Part shown: piece by piece, positions 1 through 7,855 of the stretch | How the letters are laid out: the number at the start of each line of letters is the position of its first letter | Numbering within the stretch: position 1 is the stretch's first letter | DNA from: Sphingomonas sp. CFBP 13720 | Lineage (GTDB): Bacteria; Pseudomonadota; Alphaproteobacteria; Sphingomonadales; Sphingomonadaceae | Assembly: GCF_014842075.1 (NCBI RefSeq) | Contig: NZ_JACYVA010000001.1 | Coordinates: 988,474 to 1,052,473 of the forward strand | Direction: 5' to 3' | Length of the DNA stretch: 64,000 bases | The notes under the pieces: model-generated | What the model was told of the DNA's origin: nothing | What the model saw: the letters and a program-made list of their open reading frames with translations, nothing else | The model's database searches: none | Program-made: the position numbers and the translations under genes

Positions 1-1761
1 ATCGGCAAGCCGGTCGACGCGACCAAATTGCCCGCGCATGTCGCCGAAGCGTTCATGGCGATCGAGGACCGGCGGTTCCGCACCCATTGGGGCATCGATC
101 CGCGCGGCATAGCCCGCGCGATGTGGACCAACACGGCGGCGGGCGGCGTGCGGCAGGGGGCCAGCACGATCACGCAGCAGCTCGCCAAGAACGCGTTCCT
201 CGATTCGGATCGGACCGCGACGCGCAAGCTGCGCGAGATGATGATCGCGTTCTGGCTCGAAGCGTGGCTGACCAAGGACGAGATCCTGTCGCGCTATCTG
301 TCCAACGCCTATTTCGGCGACAACGCCTATGGACTGGACGCAGCGGCGCATCATTATTTCAGCCGTGCGCCAAAGGATCTGACGGTCGGGCAGGCGGCGA
401 TGCTGGCCGGACTGGTCAAGGCACCCTCACGCCTCGCGCCCACCGGCAACCTGAAGGGTGCGCGCGCGCGGCAGCAGGTCGTCGTCGGCGCGATGGAGGC
501 GGCAGGGTATCTGACGTCGCGGGAAGCCGATCGCGTCAAGCCCGCCGTGCTGCGCGTGAAGGACAATGGCACGCTACCCTCGGGCACCTATTTCGCCGAT
601 TGGGTCCTGCCGCAGGCGCGCGACCGCGCGGGCGGCATCGGCGCGGACCGCAAGGTCACGACGACACTGGAAGTGCGCATGCAGCGCGCCGCCGAACGGG
701 CCGTACGCGGCGCTGGACTGCGTCAAACCCAGGTCGCGATCGTCGCGATGCGTCCCGACGGCCGGGTGATCGCGATGGTCGGCGGCAAGGATTATCGCAC
801 CAGCCCGTTCAACCGCGCGGTACAGGCGCGGCGCCAGCCCGGTTCGACGTTCAAACTGTTCGTCTATCTGGCCGCGCTGCGCTCCGGTCTCGACCCCGAT
901 AGCCAGGTGCTCGACGAACCGGTGACGATCGGCGAATGGAGCCCGAAGAACAGCGACGGCCGCTATGCCGGCGCGATCAGCCTGACCCGCGCCTTCCAGA
1001 AATCGAGCAACGTCGCCGCCGCGCGTCTGACCAAGGAAGTCGGCGTCAAGAACGTCATCCGTGCCGCACGCGATCTGGGCATTTCGACCCCGATCGCGAA
1101 CGAGGCATCGATCGCGCTCGGCACCTCCACCGTATCGTTGCTCGAACTGACCAGCGCCTATGCCGCGATCGCCGCCGGGGAAACGCCGGTCGTGCCGCGC
1201 GGGCTGGCCGAACAGGACGAACCCAGCTGGCTCGACCGGCTGCGGTCCAACCGTCATCCGCTGTCGCGCCATGATCTGGAAGGGATGCGTACGCTGCTGG
1301 CGGCATCGATCCGGCAGGGAACGGGCATCGCCGCCAATCTGCCGGTCGATGCGTTCGGCAAGACCGGCACGACGCAGGACAATCGCGACGCATTGTTCAT
1401 CGGCTATGCCGGCGGGATCGTGACCGGCGTGTGGCTGGGCAATGACGACAACACGCCCAATCCGGGGCTGGCGGGCGGTGGCCTGCCCGCGCGGATCTGG
1501 CGCGATTTCATGCGCAACGCGCTCGACCTGCGCGCACCTGAACCGGTCGCCGCCCCGCCCGAACCGATCGACAATGCGATCGATGCGGTACAGGAGGTGC
1601 TGGGCATCCCCGACGAAGGACCGCTGACGGTTGAGGGTCCGGGCTTCGACGTCTCGCTCGACCGCAACGGCGAAGTGCGCCTCGCCCCGCGCGAAGGTCG
1701 CCGGCGCGAGGATGAACCCCCGCCGCCCGAAGACCGCCGCCCGCCCGAAGAGGAGCAATAG
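1..1761 (+). CDS. Class A penicillin-binding protein (PBP1-type), 5'-truncated by the window edge
   Basis: Bifunctional peptidoglycan synthase that polymerises glycan strands and cross-links peptides on the periplasmic face of the inner membrane. The reading frame is open from base 1, so the cytoplasmic tail, membrane anchor and first part of the GT51 domain lie outside the window. Visible GT51 motifs are AFMAIEDRRF (the catalytic Glu is fragment residue 22) and GASTITQQLAKN near residue 53. The transpeptidase has the full set: STFK (282-285, active-site Ser282), SSN (about 335-337) and KTGT (454-457). The C-terminus is a low-complexity tail rich in Pro, Glu and Arg. Family assignment is secure; which PBP1 paralogue it is cannot be told from the fragment. 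Confidence 0.93.
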   Translation: MGKPVDATKLPAHVAEAFMAIEDRRFRTHWGIDPRGIARAMWTNTAAGGVRQGASTITQQLAKNAFLDSDRTATRKLREMMIAFWLEAWLTKDEILSRYLSNAYFGDNAYGLDAAAHHYFSRAPKDLTVGQAAMLAGLVKAPSRLAPTGNLKGARARQQVVVGAMEAAGYLTSREADRVKPAVLRVKDNGTLPSGTYFADWVLPQARDRAGGIGADRKVTTTLEVRMQRAAERAVRGAGLRQTQVAIVAMRPDGRVIAMVGGKDYRTSPFNRAVQARRQPGSTFKLFVYLAALRSGLDPDSQVLDEPVTIGEWSPKNSDGRYAGAISLTRAFQKSSNVAAARLTKEVGVKNVIRAARDLGISTPIANEASIALGTSTVSLLELTSAYAAIAAGETPVVPRGLAEQDEPSWLDRLRSNRHPLSRHDLEGMRTLLAASIRQGTGIAANLPVDAFGKTGTTQDNRDALFIGYAGGIVTGVWLGNDDNTPNPGLAGGGLPARIWRDFMRNALDLRAPEPVAAPPEPIDNAIDAVQEVLGIPDEGPLTVEGPGFDVSLDRNGEVRLAPREGRRREDEPPPPEDRRPPEEEQ

Positions 1762-1841
1762 CCTCCGGTCCGAACGCGGCGGGGAAGTTGTCGCTCGCGC
1801 GCCCGGTTGACCGCCTTCGCGCGTGCGCCCAATGCACCGCC

Positions 1842-2843
1842 ATGCGCTTCTTTTCCGACAACGCCGCCCCCGCCTGCCCCGCCGTGCTCGACGCGATCGT
1901 CGCCGCCAATGCGCAGGATACCGCCTATGGCGGCGACCGGCTGAGCGCCCGGCTCGACGCGCGCTTCGGTGAATTGTTCGGCTGCGAGGTCGCGGTGCTG
2001 TGGATGCCGTCTGGCACCGCCGCCAACTGTATCGCGCTCGCCGCGATGTGCCCGCCGCATGGCGGGATCGTGTGCCACCGCGATGCGCACATCCAGAACG
2101 ACGAAGGCGGCGCGCCCGAATTCTATACCCATGGTGCCAAGCTGATGCTGATCGACGGCGAAGGCGCGAAACTGTCGCCCGACACGATCGATGCGTTCCT
2201 CGGAACCCTTCGCGACGACGTGCATCAGGTGCAGCCGCACGCGATATCTATCACGCAGGCGACCGAAGCCGGACGCGTCTATACCCCGGATCAGGTCGCC
2301 GCGATCGGTGCTGTCGCTAGGACACGCAGCCTTGGCCTGCACATGGACGGGGCGCGGTTCGCCAACGCCGTCGCGCATTTGGGCTGCACCCCGGCGGAGG
2401 TGACGTGGCGTGCCGGGGTCGATGCGCTCAGCTTCGGCTTCATCAAGAATGGCGGCATGTCGGCGGAGGCACTGGTGTTCTTTCGCCCCGATCTGGCGAA
2501 GGTCGCGCGGTATCGCCGCAAGCGCGCCGGGCTGCTCGCGTCGAAGGGGAGGTTTCTTGCCGCGCAACTGCTGGCGATGCTGGACGACGATGTATGGCTG
2601 GCCAACGCCCGTACCGCCAATGCCGGGGCGCAACTGCTGGCGCAGGCGGCAGGCGCGCGGCTGGTCCATCCGGTCGAGGCGAACGAGGTGTTCCTCCGCG
2701 TCACCGCGACCGAGGCCGCGACGCTACGGGCGCAGGGGTTCGACTTCTACGACTGGGGGGCCGGACAGGCGCGGCTGGTGGTCGCATGGGATCAACATGC
2801 CGACGTCGTGCAGCCGCTGGCGCAGGCGATCGCCGCACTGTGA
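1842..2843 (+). CDS. ltaE: Low-specificity L-threonine aldolase
   Basis: PLP enzyme of fold type I that cleaves L-threonine or L-allo-threonine to glycine and acetaldehyde in the cytoplasm. The 333-residue protein begins MRFFSDNAAPACP and has the early YGGDRLSARL segment, the substrate and PLP region LHMDGARFANAV, and FGFIKNGGMSAEA, in which Lys202 is the expected Schiff-base lysine. The frame is open further upstream to 1788, but those residues lack family similarity and ATG 1842 starts exactly at the conserved N-terminus. The stop overlaps the GTG start of the following transporter by 4 bases, so the two are probably translationally coupled and one operon. Confidence 0.9.
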   Translation: MRFFSDNAAPACPAVLDAIVAANAQDTAYGGDRLSARLDARFGELFGCEVAVLWMPSGTAANCIALAAMCPPHGGIVCHRDAHIQNDEGGAPEFYTHGAKLMLIDGEGAKLSPDTIDAFLGTLRDDVHQVQPHAISITQATEAGRVYTPDQVAAIGAVARTRSLGLHMDGARFANAVAHLGCTPAEVTWRAGVDALSFGFIKNGGMSAEALVFFRPDLAKVARYRRKRAGLLASKGRFLAAQLLAMLDDDVWLANARTANAGAQLLAQAAGARLVHPVEANEVFLRVTATEAATLRAQGFDFYDWGAGQARLVVAWDQHADVVQPLAQAIAAL

Positions 2844-3757
2844 GCGACCTGCCGCCGCCACGTTCCGCCACGCTGGCGGTATTGATTCCGTTCGGGATCG
2901 TCACGCTGATCTGGGGATCGACGTGGATCGTGATCCGCGATCAACTCGGCATCGTCCCGCCGTCATGGTCGGTGACCTATCGCTTCCTGATCGGCGGCGT
3001 CGCGATGCTTGCATGGGGGGCGTGGCGCGGCGACCGACTTTGGCTGGACGCACGCGGGATGGCCTTCGCCGCTGCGCTGGGGTTCGCGCAATTCTGCCTC
3101 AACTTCAACTTCGTGTACCGGGCCGAGGAACATGTCACCTCTGGGCTGGTCGCGTTGATGTATGCGTTGCTGGTCGTGCCCAACGCCGTCCTTGCGCGCG
3201 TCTTCCTTGGCCAGCGGATGGGCCGGCAACTGCTGGTCGGATCGGCCATCGCGCTGGCGGGCGTCGCGCTCCTGTTCGTGCACGAGGCGCGCGTCCATCC
3301 CGAAGCCGGACCGGCGGTGCTAATCGGCCTCGCCCTCGCGCTGGCGGGCGTACTGTCCGCATCGGTCGCCAACGTGATGCAGGCGACCCCTATCGCCAAA
3401 CGCTATCCGATGGTGCCGGTGCTCGGCACCGCGATGCTGATCGGCGCGGCGATCGACGCGGGCTATGCGCTGGCGACGACCGGCGCGCCGGTGTTCGACT
3501 GGCGCATCGGCTATGTCGCCGGGCTGCTCTATCTGGGCATCGTCGCGTCGGCGGTGGCGTTCACCCTGTATTTCGGCCTGATCCGCACGATCGGCCCGGC
3601 CAAGGCGGCGTATAACGGCGTGCTGGTGCCGGTGATCGCGATGCTGCTGTCGACCCTGTTCGAAGGCTATCGCTGGTCGTTGCTGGCCGGGGCCGGCGCC
3701 GCACTGGCGCTGGCCGGACTGGCGGTGGCATTGAGGGCGCGCAGGCCCAACCGGTAA
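2840..3757 (+). CDS. EamA/DMT-superfamily transporter
   Basis: Inner-membrane protein of 305 residues with about ten hydrophobic helices arranged as two EamA repeats, the usual plan of drug/metabolite exporters (RhaT/YdcZ-like). It starts at GTG 2840 inside the end of the threonine aldolase (GTGA overlap) with VSDLPPP; an in-frame extension upstream only reads the aldolase gene out of frame. The motif WGSTWIVIRDQLG in helix 1 is typical of the family. Coupling to ltaE suggests, as inference only, export of an amino acid or derivative. Its 3' end overlaps the convergent SDR gene by 91 bases. Confidence 0.85.
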   Translation: MSDLPPPRSATLAVLIPFGIVTLIWGSTWIVIRDQLGIVPPSWSVTYRFLIGGVAMLAWGAWRGDRLWLDARGMAFAAALGFAQFCLNFNFVYRAEEHVTSGLVALMYALLVVPNAVLARVFLGQRMGRQLLVGSAIALAGVALLFVHEARVHPEAGPAVLIGLALALAGVLSASVANVMQATPIAKRYPMVPVLGTAMLIGAAIDAGYALATTGAPVFDWRIGYVAGLLYLGIVASAVAFTLYFGLIRTIGPAKAAYNGVLVPVIAMLLSTLFEGYRWSLLAGAGAALALAGLAVALRARRPNR

Positions 3758-4494
3758 TCGGGATAGGCGGGTCGCCACCCCAGCACCCGCTTCGCCCGCC
3801 CGTTCGCCACGCGACGGTTCTCGGCCCAGAATGCCCGTGCCATCGGGCTGAGCGTTTCCAGCGCGACGAACGGCGGCGGCGGCATCCCCAGCAGTTCGGC
3901 GGCATAGGCGACGACGTCGTTCTGCGGCGCGGGCAGATCGTCGGACAGGTTGTACGCGCCGCCCGGTGCGTTCAACCCGCGTGCGACCCCATCGGCGATG
4001 TCGTCGACATGCACCCGACTGAACACCTGTCCCGGCCGATCCACCTGATGCGCGTCACCCGCCGCCACCTTGTCCAGCGCCGACCGCCCCGGGCCGTAGA
4101 TGCCCGGCAACCGGAACACCCGCGCACCGAGCGCCAGCCATTCCAGATCCGCCGCGTTGCGCGTTTCACGTCGTCCCAGCAGCGGCGCGGATTCGTCGAC
4201 CCATCCACCGCCGGCATCGCCATACACGCCCGTGGACGACAGATAGCCTAGCGTCGCACGGTCCAGCACGTCGCGATAGGTCGTGAGCACCGGATCGCCG
4301 TCCGCGCCGGGCGGCACGCTCGACACGATCGCCGTCGCCTGCCGCGCTTCGAACCGCACGCGATCGGCATCGTCGAAGCACAGCGTATCGTCGCGCCCGT
4401 CGCGCGTCGTACCCATTACGCGCCAGCCATGCGGCACCAGCCGCCGCTCGATCGCGCGCGCAGCATAGCCCATGCCGAACACCAGCAACCGCAT
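3667..4494 (-). CDS. SDR-family NAD(P)-dependent epimerase/reductase-like protein (YeeZ type)
   Basis: A 275-residue Rossmann-fold protein of the extended SDR group. The N-terminus MRLLVFGMGYAARAIERRL carries the dinucleotide-binding glycines in the atypical GxGYxAR form seen in YeeZ-like proteins. Further on are STGVYGDAGGGWVDE (active-site SxxxY region) and FRLPGIYGPGRSALD. The C-terminal PDYRLGLRAL is usual for the family and is followed by a 20-odd residue Ala/Pro/Ser tail. The start was set at ATG 4494, which overlaps the stop of the upstream M28 peptidase gene by one base. The frame could extend to 4548, but that would be antisense-like low-complexity sequence. The substrate is unknown. 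Confidence 0.82.
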   Translation of the reverse strand: MRLLVFGMGYAARAIERRLVPHGWRVMGTTRDGRDDTLCFDDADRVRFEARQATAIVSSVPPGADGDPVLTTYRDVLDRATLGYLSSTGVYGDAGGGWVDESAPLLGRRETRNAADLEWLALGARVFRLPGIYGPGRSALDKVAAGDAHQVDRPGQVFSRVHVDDIADGVARGLNAPGGAYNLSDDLPAPQNDVVAYAAELLGMPPPPFVALETLSPMARAFWAENRRVANGRAKRVLGWRPAYPDYRLGLRALNATASPASASAAPAPASNDQR

Positions 4495-6107
4495 CAGCGC
4501 GTGGCCGCCCCGCCATAGGCCAGCCCGAAAAAATCGCCCGAATTCCACCGTGGCCGCTCCGCCGCATCCGCCAGTTCGCGCACGATATCGGTATTGATCG
4601 CCACGAAGCGCACCGCCGACGTCCAGTCGATCAGTTCGGGCTGGTCCGATGGCTGGTGATAATGATCCTTCAGAAACGCCTTCGTTGCCGCCAGCCCCGG
4701 TCCGCCCGGCCCCAGTTCCAGCGATACCGCCGGTATCCCCTGTCGGACGAAGCTGTAATTGTCCGACCGGACGAAATTATGCTCCTCGGGCATCGGGTCG
4801 GGCACCATCGCCACGCCATGCGCCTTCGCCACCCGCGCCACGACCGGGCCGACGCTCGATCGCTCCGCGCCGATCGCAACGACGTCCTCGAACCGATAGG
4901 TCAGGATCGGCATGTCGAGATTGACGTCGGCCACGATCGATCCGCGCGGCACCGTGGGGTTGCGCGCGAAATAGTCCGATCCGATCAGCCCGACCTCTTC
5001 CGCGCCGACGACGACGAACAGGATCGACCGTTTGGGACGCGGCCCGGCGTTCAGCCGCCGTGCGACCTCCATCATCGCGGCGACACCCACGGCATTGTCC
5101 ATCGCGCCGTTATAGATCGCATCGCCCTTCACCGCGCCGCCGTCCGCGATGTGGTCCAGATGCGCGGTCAGCACGACATGCTCGGCCTTCAACGTCGGGT
5201 CGCTGCCGTCCAGCCGACCGACGACGTTCACCGTCGGCAGTTCGATCGCCTTGTTGCGCAGGCCGACCGCCAGCGTTGCGCCCAGCGCCCCGCCGGGAAT
5301 CGCGCCGCCCGCCCGATCGGCTGCCAGCACCTTGTTCCATTGGACCGGCGATCCGGCGAACAGCCGCGCCGCGCCGCGCCGGCTGAGAAATCCCAGATAC
5401 GGCGCACCTTCGATCGACCAAACCGATCGGTCGGGCGTACGCCAGCCGATTGCCAGCCCGTCGGCACGTTTTGCCGCCCGCGCGAACGACGGTCGCCCTT
5501 CGCCGGCCGCACCTTCGACGACGATCAGGCCGACCGCGCCCCGCGCCTCTGCCATGCGCGCACGGTAATCGCGGTCGCGCAGGAAATCGGCGCGCGATGG
5601 GTCCAGCGCCGCCGGCCCACCGGCCAACACGGCGACGATCGCGCCGCGCACGTCCAGTCCGGCGAAATCGTCTCGCCCGCTGACGGGATCGACGATCCCG
5701 AACCCGGCAAAGACGACCGGTGCCGACACGGTCGTCGCGTCCGGGCGTGTCTGCGCACTGTGCGTCCAGTCCCGACCGAAGGCCAGCGACGACGTGCGCG
5801 CGCCACGGGTCAGTCGCATCGTCTGCCCCGCCGTCGATTGCGTCAGCACGACGCCGACCGGCTGGGTCCAGCCGCCGCCCTCGCCCGCCGGGCGCAGCCC
5901 CGCCGCCGCCATTGCGCGTTCGACATGCGTCGCGGCGGCGGCATATTGCTCGGAACCGAGTTGACGCCCCTTCATCGCGTCGGACGCGAGGAAGACGACA
6001 TCTGCCTTCAGCCGTTCGGCCGCCCCGTCAACCGATTGCGCGGCCGACGGGACCGCGATCGTCAGCAGCATCGGCAGCGGCAGCCATGCCCGGCGAAAGG
6101 CGCTCAC
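4494..6107 (-). CDS. Secreted M28-family zinc metallopeptidase (second of a tandem pair)
   Basis: Exported di-zinc aminopeptidase-like enzyme of 537 residues. The start is GTG 6107, overlapping the stop of the preceding M28 gene (GTGA). This gives a good Sec signal (FRRAWLPLPMLLTIAVPSAA, cleavage near residue 24). A PA-like inserted domain with GFGIVDP and DVRGAIVAVL covers roughly residues 120-250. The M28 zinc ligands are in order: AHLDH (about 313), GAMDNAVG (about 336), VGAEEVGLIGSDYF (about 369, with the general-base Glu), NLDMP (about 396) and HYHQPSD (about 484). It is a diverged duplicate of its upstream neighbour. Peptide scavenging is a likely role; the substrate is unknown. Confidence 0.9.
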   Translation of the reverse strand: MSAFRRAWLPLPMLLTIAVPSAAQSVDGAAERLKADVVFLASDAMKGRQLGSEQYAAAATHVERAMAAAGLRPAGEGGGWTQPVGVVLTQSTAGQTMRLTRGARTSSLAFGRDWTHSAQTRPDATTVSAPVVFAGFGIVDPVSGRDDFAGLDVRGAIVAVLAGGPAALDPSRADFLRDRDYRARMAEARGAVGLIVVEGAAGEGRPSFARAAKRADGLAIGWRTPDRSVWSIEGAPYLGFLSRRGAARLFAGSPVQWNKVLAADRAGGAIPGGALGATLAVGLRNKAIELPTVNVVGRLDGSDPTLKAEHVVLTAHLDHIADGGAVKGDAIYNGAMDNAVGVAAMMEVARRLNAGPRPKRSILFVVVGAEEVGLIGSDYFARNPTVPRGSIVADVNLDMPILTYRFEDVVAIGAERSSVGPVVARVAKAHGVAMVPDPMPEEHNFVRSDNYSFVRQGIPAVSLELGPGGPGLAATKAFLKDHYHQPSDQPELIDWTSAVRFVAINTDIVRELADAAERPRWNSGDFFGLAYGGAATR

Positions 6108-7759
6108 CGTGCGCCATATCCCTTGTACAGCGTGCCGAAGAAATCGCCCTTGTTCCATGCCGGCCGCTGCGCCGCGTCGGCGATTTCCCGCGCGATACGG
6201 TAGTTGACGTCGATGAAGCGTTCGCCCGATTCCCAATCGATCGGCGGTCCCTGCACCACCTCGTCCGATGGCTTGTGATAGTTGTTGGCGAAGAACGCAT
6301 CGACCGCCGCCTTGCCCGGCCCCGCCGTGCCCGGCCACAGGAACACCGACGGCACGCCCTGCTGGACGAACCGGTAATGATCCGATCGCACGAACAGCGC
6401 CATGTCGGGCATCGGATCGGGCGAGAAGCTGGCACCCGCCTCCCCCGCCGCGCGCTTGACGATATCGCCCAGCGTCGACCGCGCCGCGCCGAACGCGATC
6501 ACGTCGGTGAACTTGTACGTGATAATCGGCATGTCGAGATTGACGTCGGCGACCATGTTCGCCTTTTCGATCGTCGGATGGTTCGCGAAGTAATCGGACC
6601 CGACCAGCCCCTTTTCCTCCGCCGTCACCGCCAGGAACAGGATCGAACGGCGCGGTGCCTTGCCCGACGCCTTGAACTTCTTCGCTTCCTCGATCAGCGA
6701 TGCGATGCCGACCGCATTGTCCATCGCGCCGTTATAGATCGTGTCGCCCTTCGCATTCGGGCTGCCGACGCCGACATGGTCGAGATGCGCCGACAGGACG
6801 ACGGTTTCCGCCGCGACGGTCGGGTCGCTGCCCGGCAGGATGCCGGCGACGTTGAAGCTCGGCAGCGGCTTGATCGCGGTCTTCAGGGTCACCGACATGT
6901 CGGGCTTCAACGCGACCGCGCGGAACCGCCCCTTGCCTGACAACGCGGTCGCCGCCTTGGCCCAGCTTGTGCTCGATCCGGCGAACAGTTTCTCCGCGCC
7001 CGCCGCGCCGATCGTCGCCACTACCGGCACGCCGCCGCCCATCACATGCCCGGTTCCGTCCGGTTCGGCCCAGCTCACGCTGGCGCTGTCATAGTTCCTG
7101 GCCATTTGCGACAGCGGCAACCGCGCCGCGCCTTCCGGAGTCTGCAGCGCGATCACGCCGATCGCACCGCGCGCCTTCGCGATCGCCGCCTTGGTCGCAA
7201 GCCCGCCGAAATGGGCCGCTTCCTCGCTGTCCAGCCCGGACGGCGCGCCGCGCACGACCGCGACGATCTTGCCGCGCACGTCGACCCCGGCATAATCGTC
7301 GCGCTTCGCGGTCGGCGACACCACGCCATAGCCGACATAGACGACCTTGCCGCGAAGCGTCGTTTCCGCCGCCGCCGGGTTGATGCCGGGCAGATATTCT
7401 TCACCGAACGTCAGCGCCTGTCCGCCCAGCGTCACCGCACCCTTGTCCGCCGCCCGCACTTCGATCAGCGGCACTTTCTGCAGATAGCCGCCCTCGTCGC
7501 CCGCCGGACGCAGCCCCGCCGCATAGAATTGCGACGCCACGTAATTCGCGGCGATGGCGAACTCTGCCGACCCCGCATCGCGCCCGCGCATCGCGTCGCT
7601 GGCAAGGAACATGACATGCGCCTTCATCGCCGCCTGTGCGGGGGGAAGCGGCGCGTTGACCTCGGTATTGCGGGCCGTTTCCGATGGCGCGGGCGGCACC
7701 TGCTGCGCCATCGCGCTGGTGCCGAACAGGAGAGCGACCGACAAAACTGGACGGAACAT
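6104..7759 (-). CDS. Secreted M28-family zinc metallopeptidase (first of a tandem pair)
   Basis: Exported M28 peptidase of 551 residues. ATG 7759 begins the signal peptide MFRPVLSVALLFGTSAMAQ and is preceded by AAGGA at a good distance; an in-frame extension to 7855 adds no signal-like sequence. The order is signal peptide, a helical segment with MFLASDAMRGRDAGS, a PA-like domain (VGYGVVSP, DVRGKIVAVV), then the catalytic domain with SAHLDHVG (about 325), GAMDNAVG (about 346), TAEEKGLVGSDYF (about 381), NLDMP (about 408) and NYHKPSD (about 495). All five zinc ligands are present. It is divergent from pepN with only 96 bases between, so the promoters must be close together or overlapping. Confidence 0.92.
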   Translation of the reverse strand: MFRPVLSVALLFGTSAMAQQVPPAPSETARNTEVNAPLPPAQAAMKAHVMFLASDAMRGRDAGSAEFAIAANYVASQFYAAGLRPAGDEGGYLQKVPLIEVRAADKGAVTLGGQALTFGEEYLPGINPAAAETTLRGKVVYVGYGVVSPTAKRDDYAGVDVRGKIVAVVRGAPSGLDSEEAAHFGGLATKAAIAKARGAIGVIALQTPEGAARLPLSQMARNYDSASVSWAEPDGTGHVMGGGVPVVATIGAAGAEKLFAGSSTSWAKAATALSGKGRFRAVALKPDMSVTLKTAIKPLPSFNVAGILPGSDPTVAAETVVLSAHLDHVGVGSPNAKGDTIYNGAMDNAVGIASLIEEAKKFKASGKAPRRSILFLAVTAEEKGLVGSDYFANHPTIEKANMVADVNLDMPIITYKFTDVIAFGAARSTLGDIVKRAAGEAGASFSPDPMPDMALFVRSDHYRFVQQGVPSVFLWPGTAGPGKAAVDAFFANNYHKPSDEVVQGPPIDWESGERFIDVNYRIAREIADAAQRPAWNKGDFFGTLYKGYGAR

Positions 7760-7855
7760 TGGAATCCTTCGAAAAGCGACCATAGAGGAAGGCGTAGTGC
7801 CTGCCGCGACCATGCGCAACGCGTGGCGAGCGGCCAAATGGAAGATGTTACGCAT

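Noticed and set aside
4656..6203. A 515-codon plus-strand frame opposite the second M28 gene
   Set aside because: Arg/His/Asp-rich shadow of the real gene. The opposite strand has a signal peptide and all M28 motifs.
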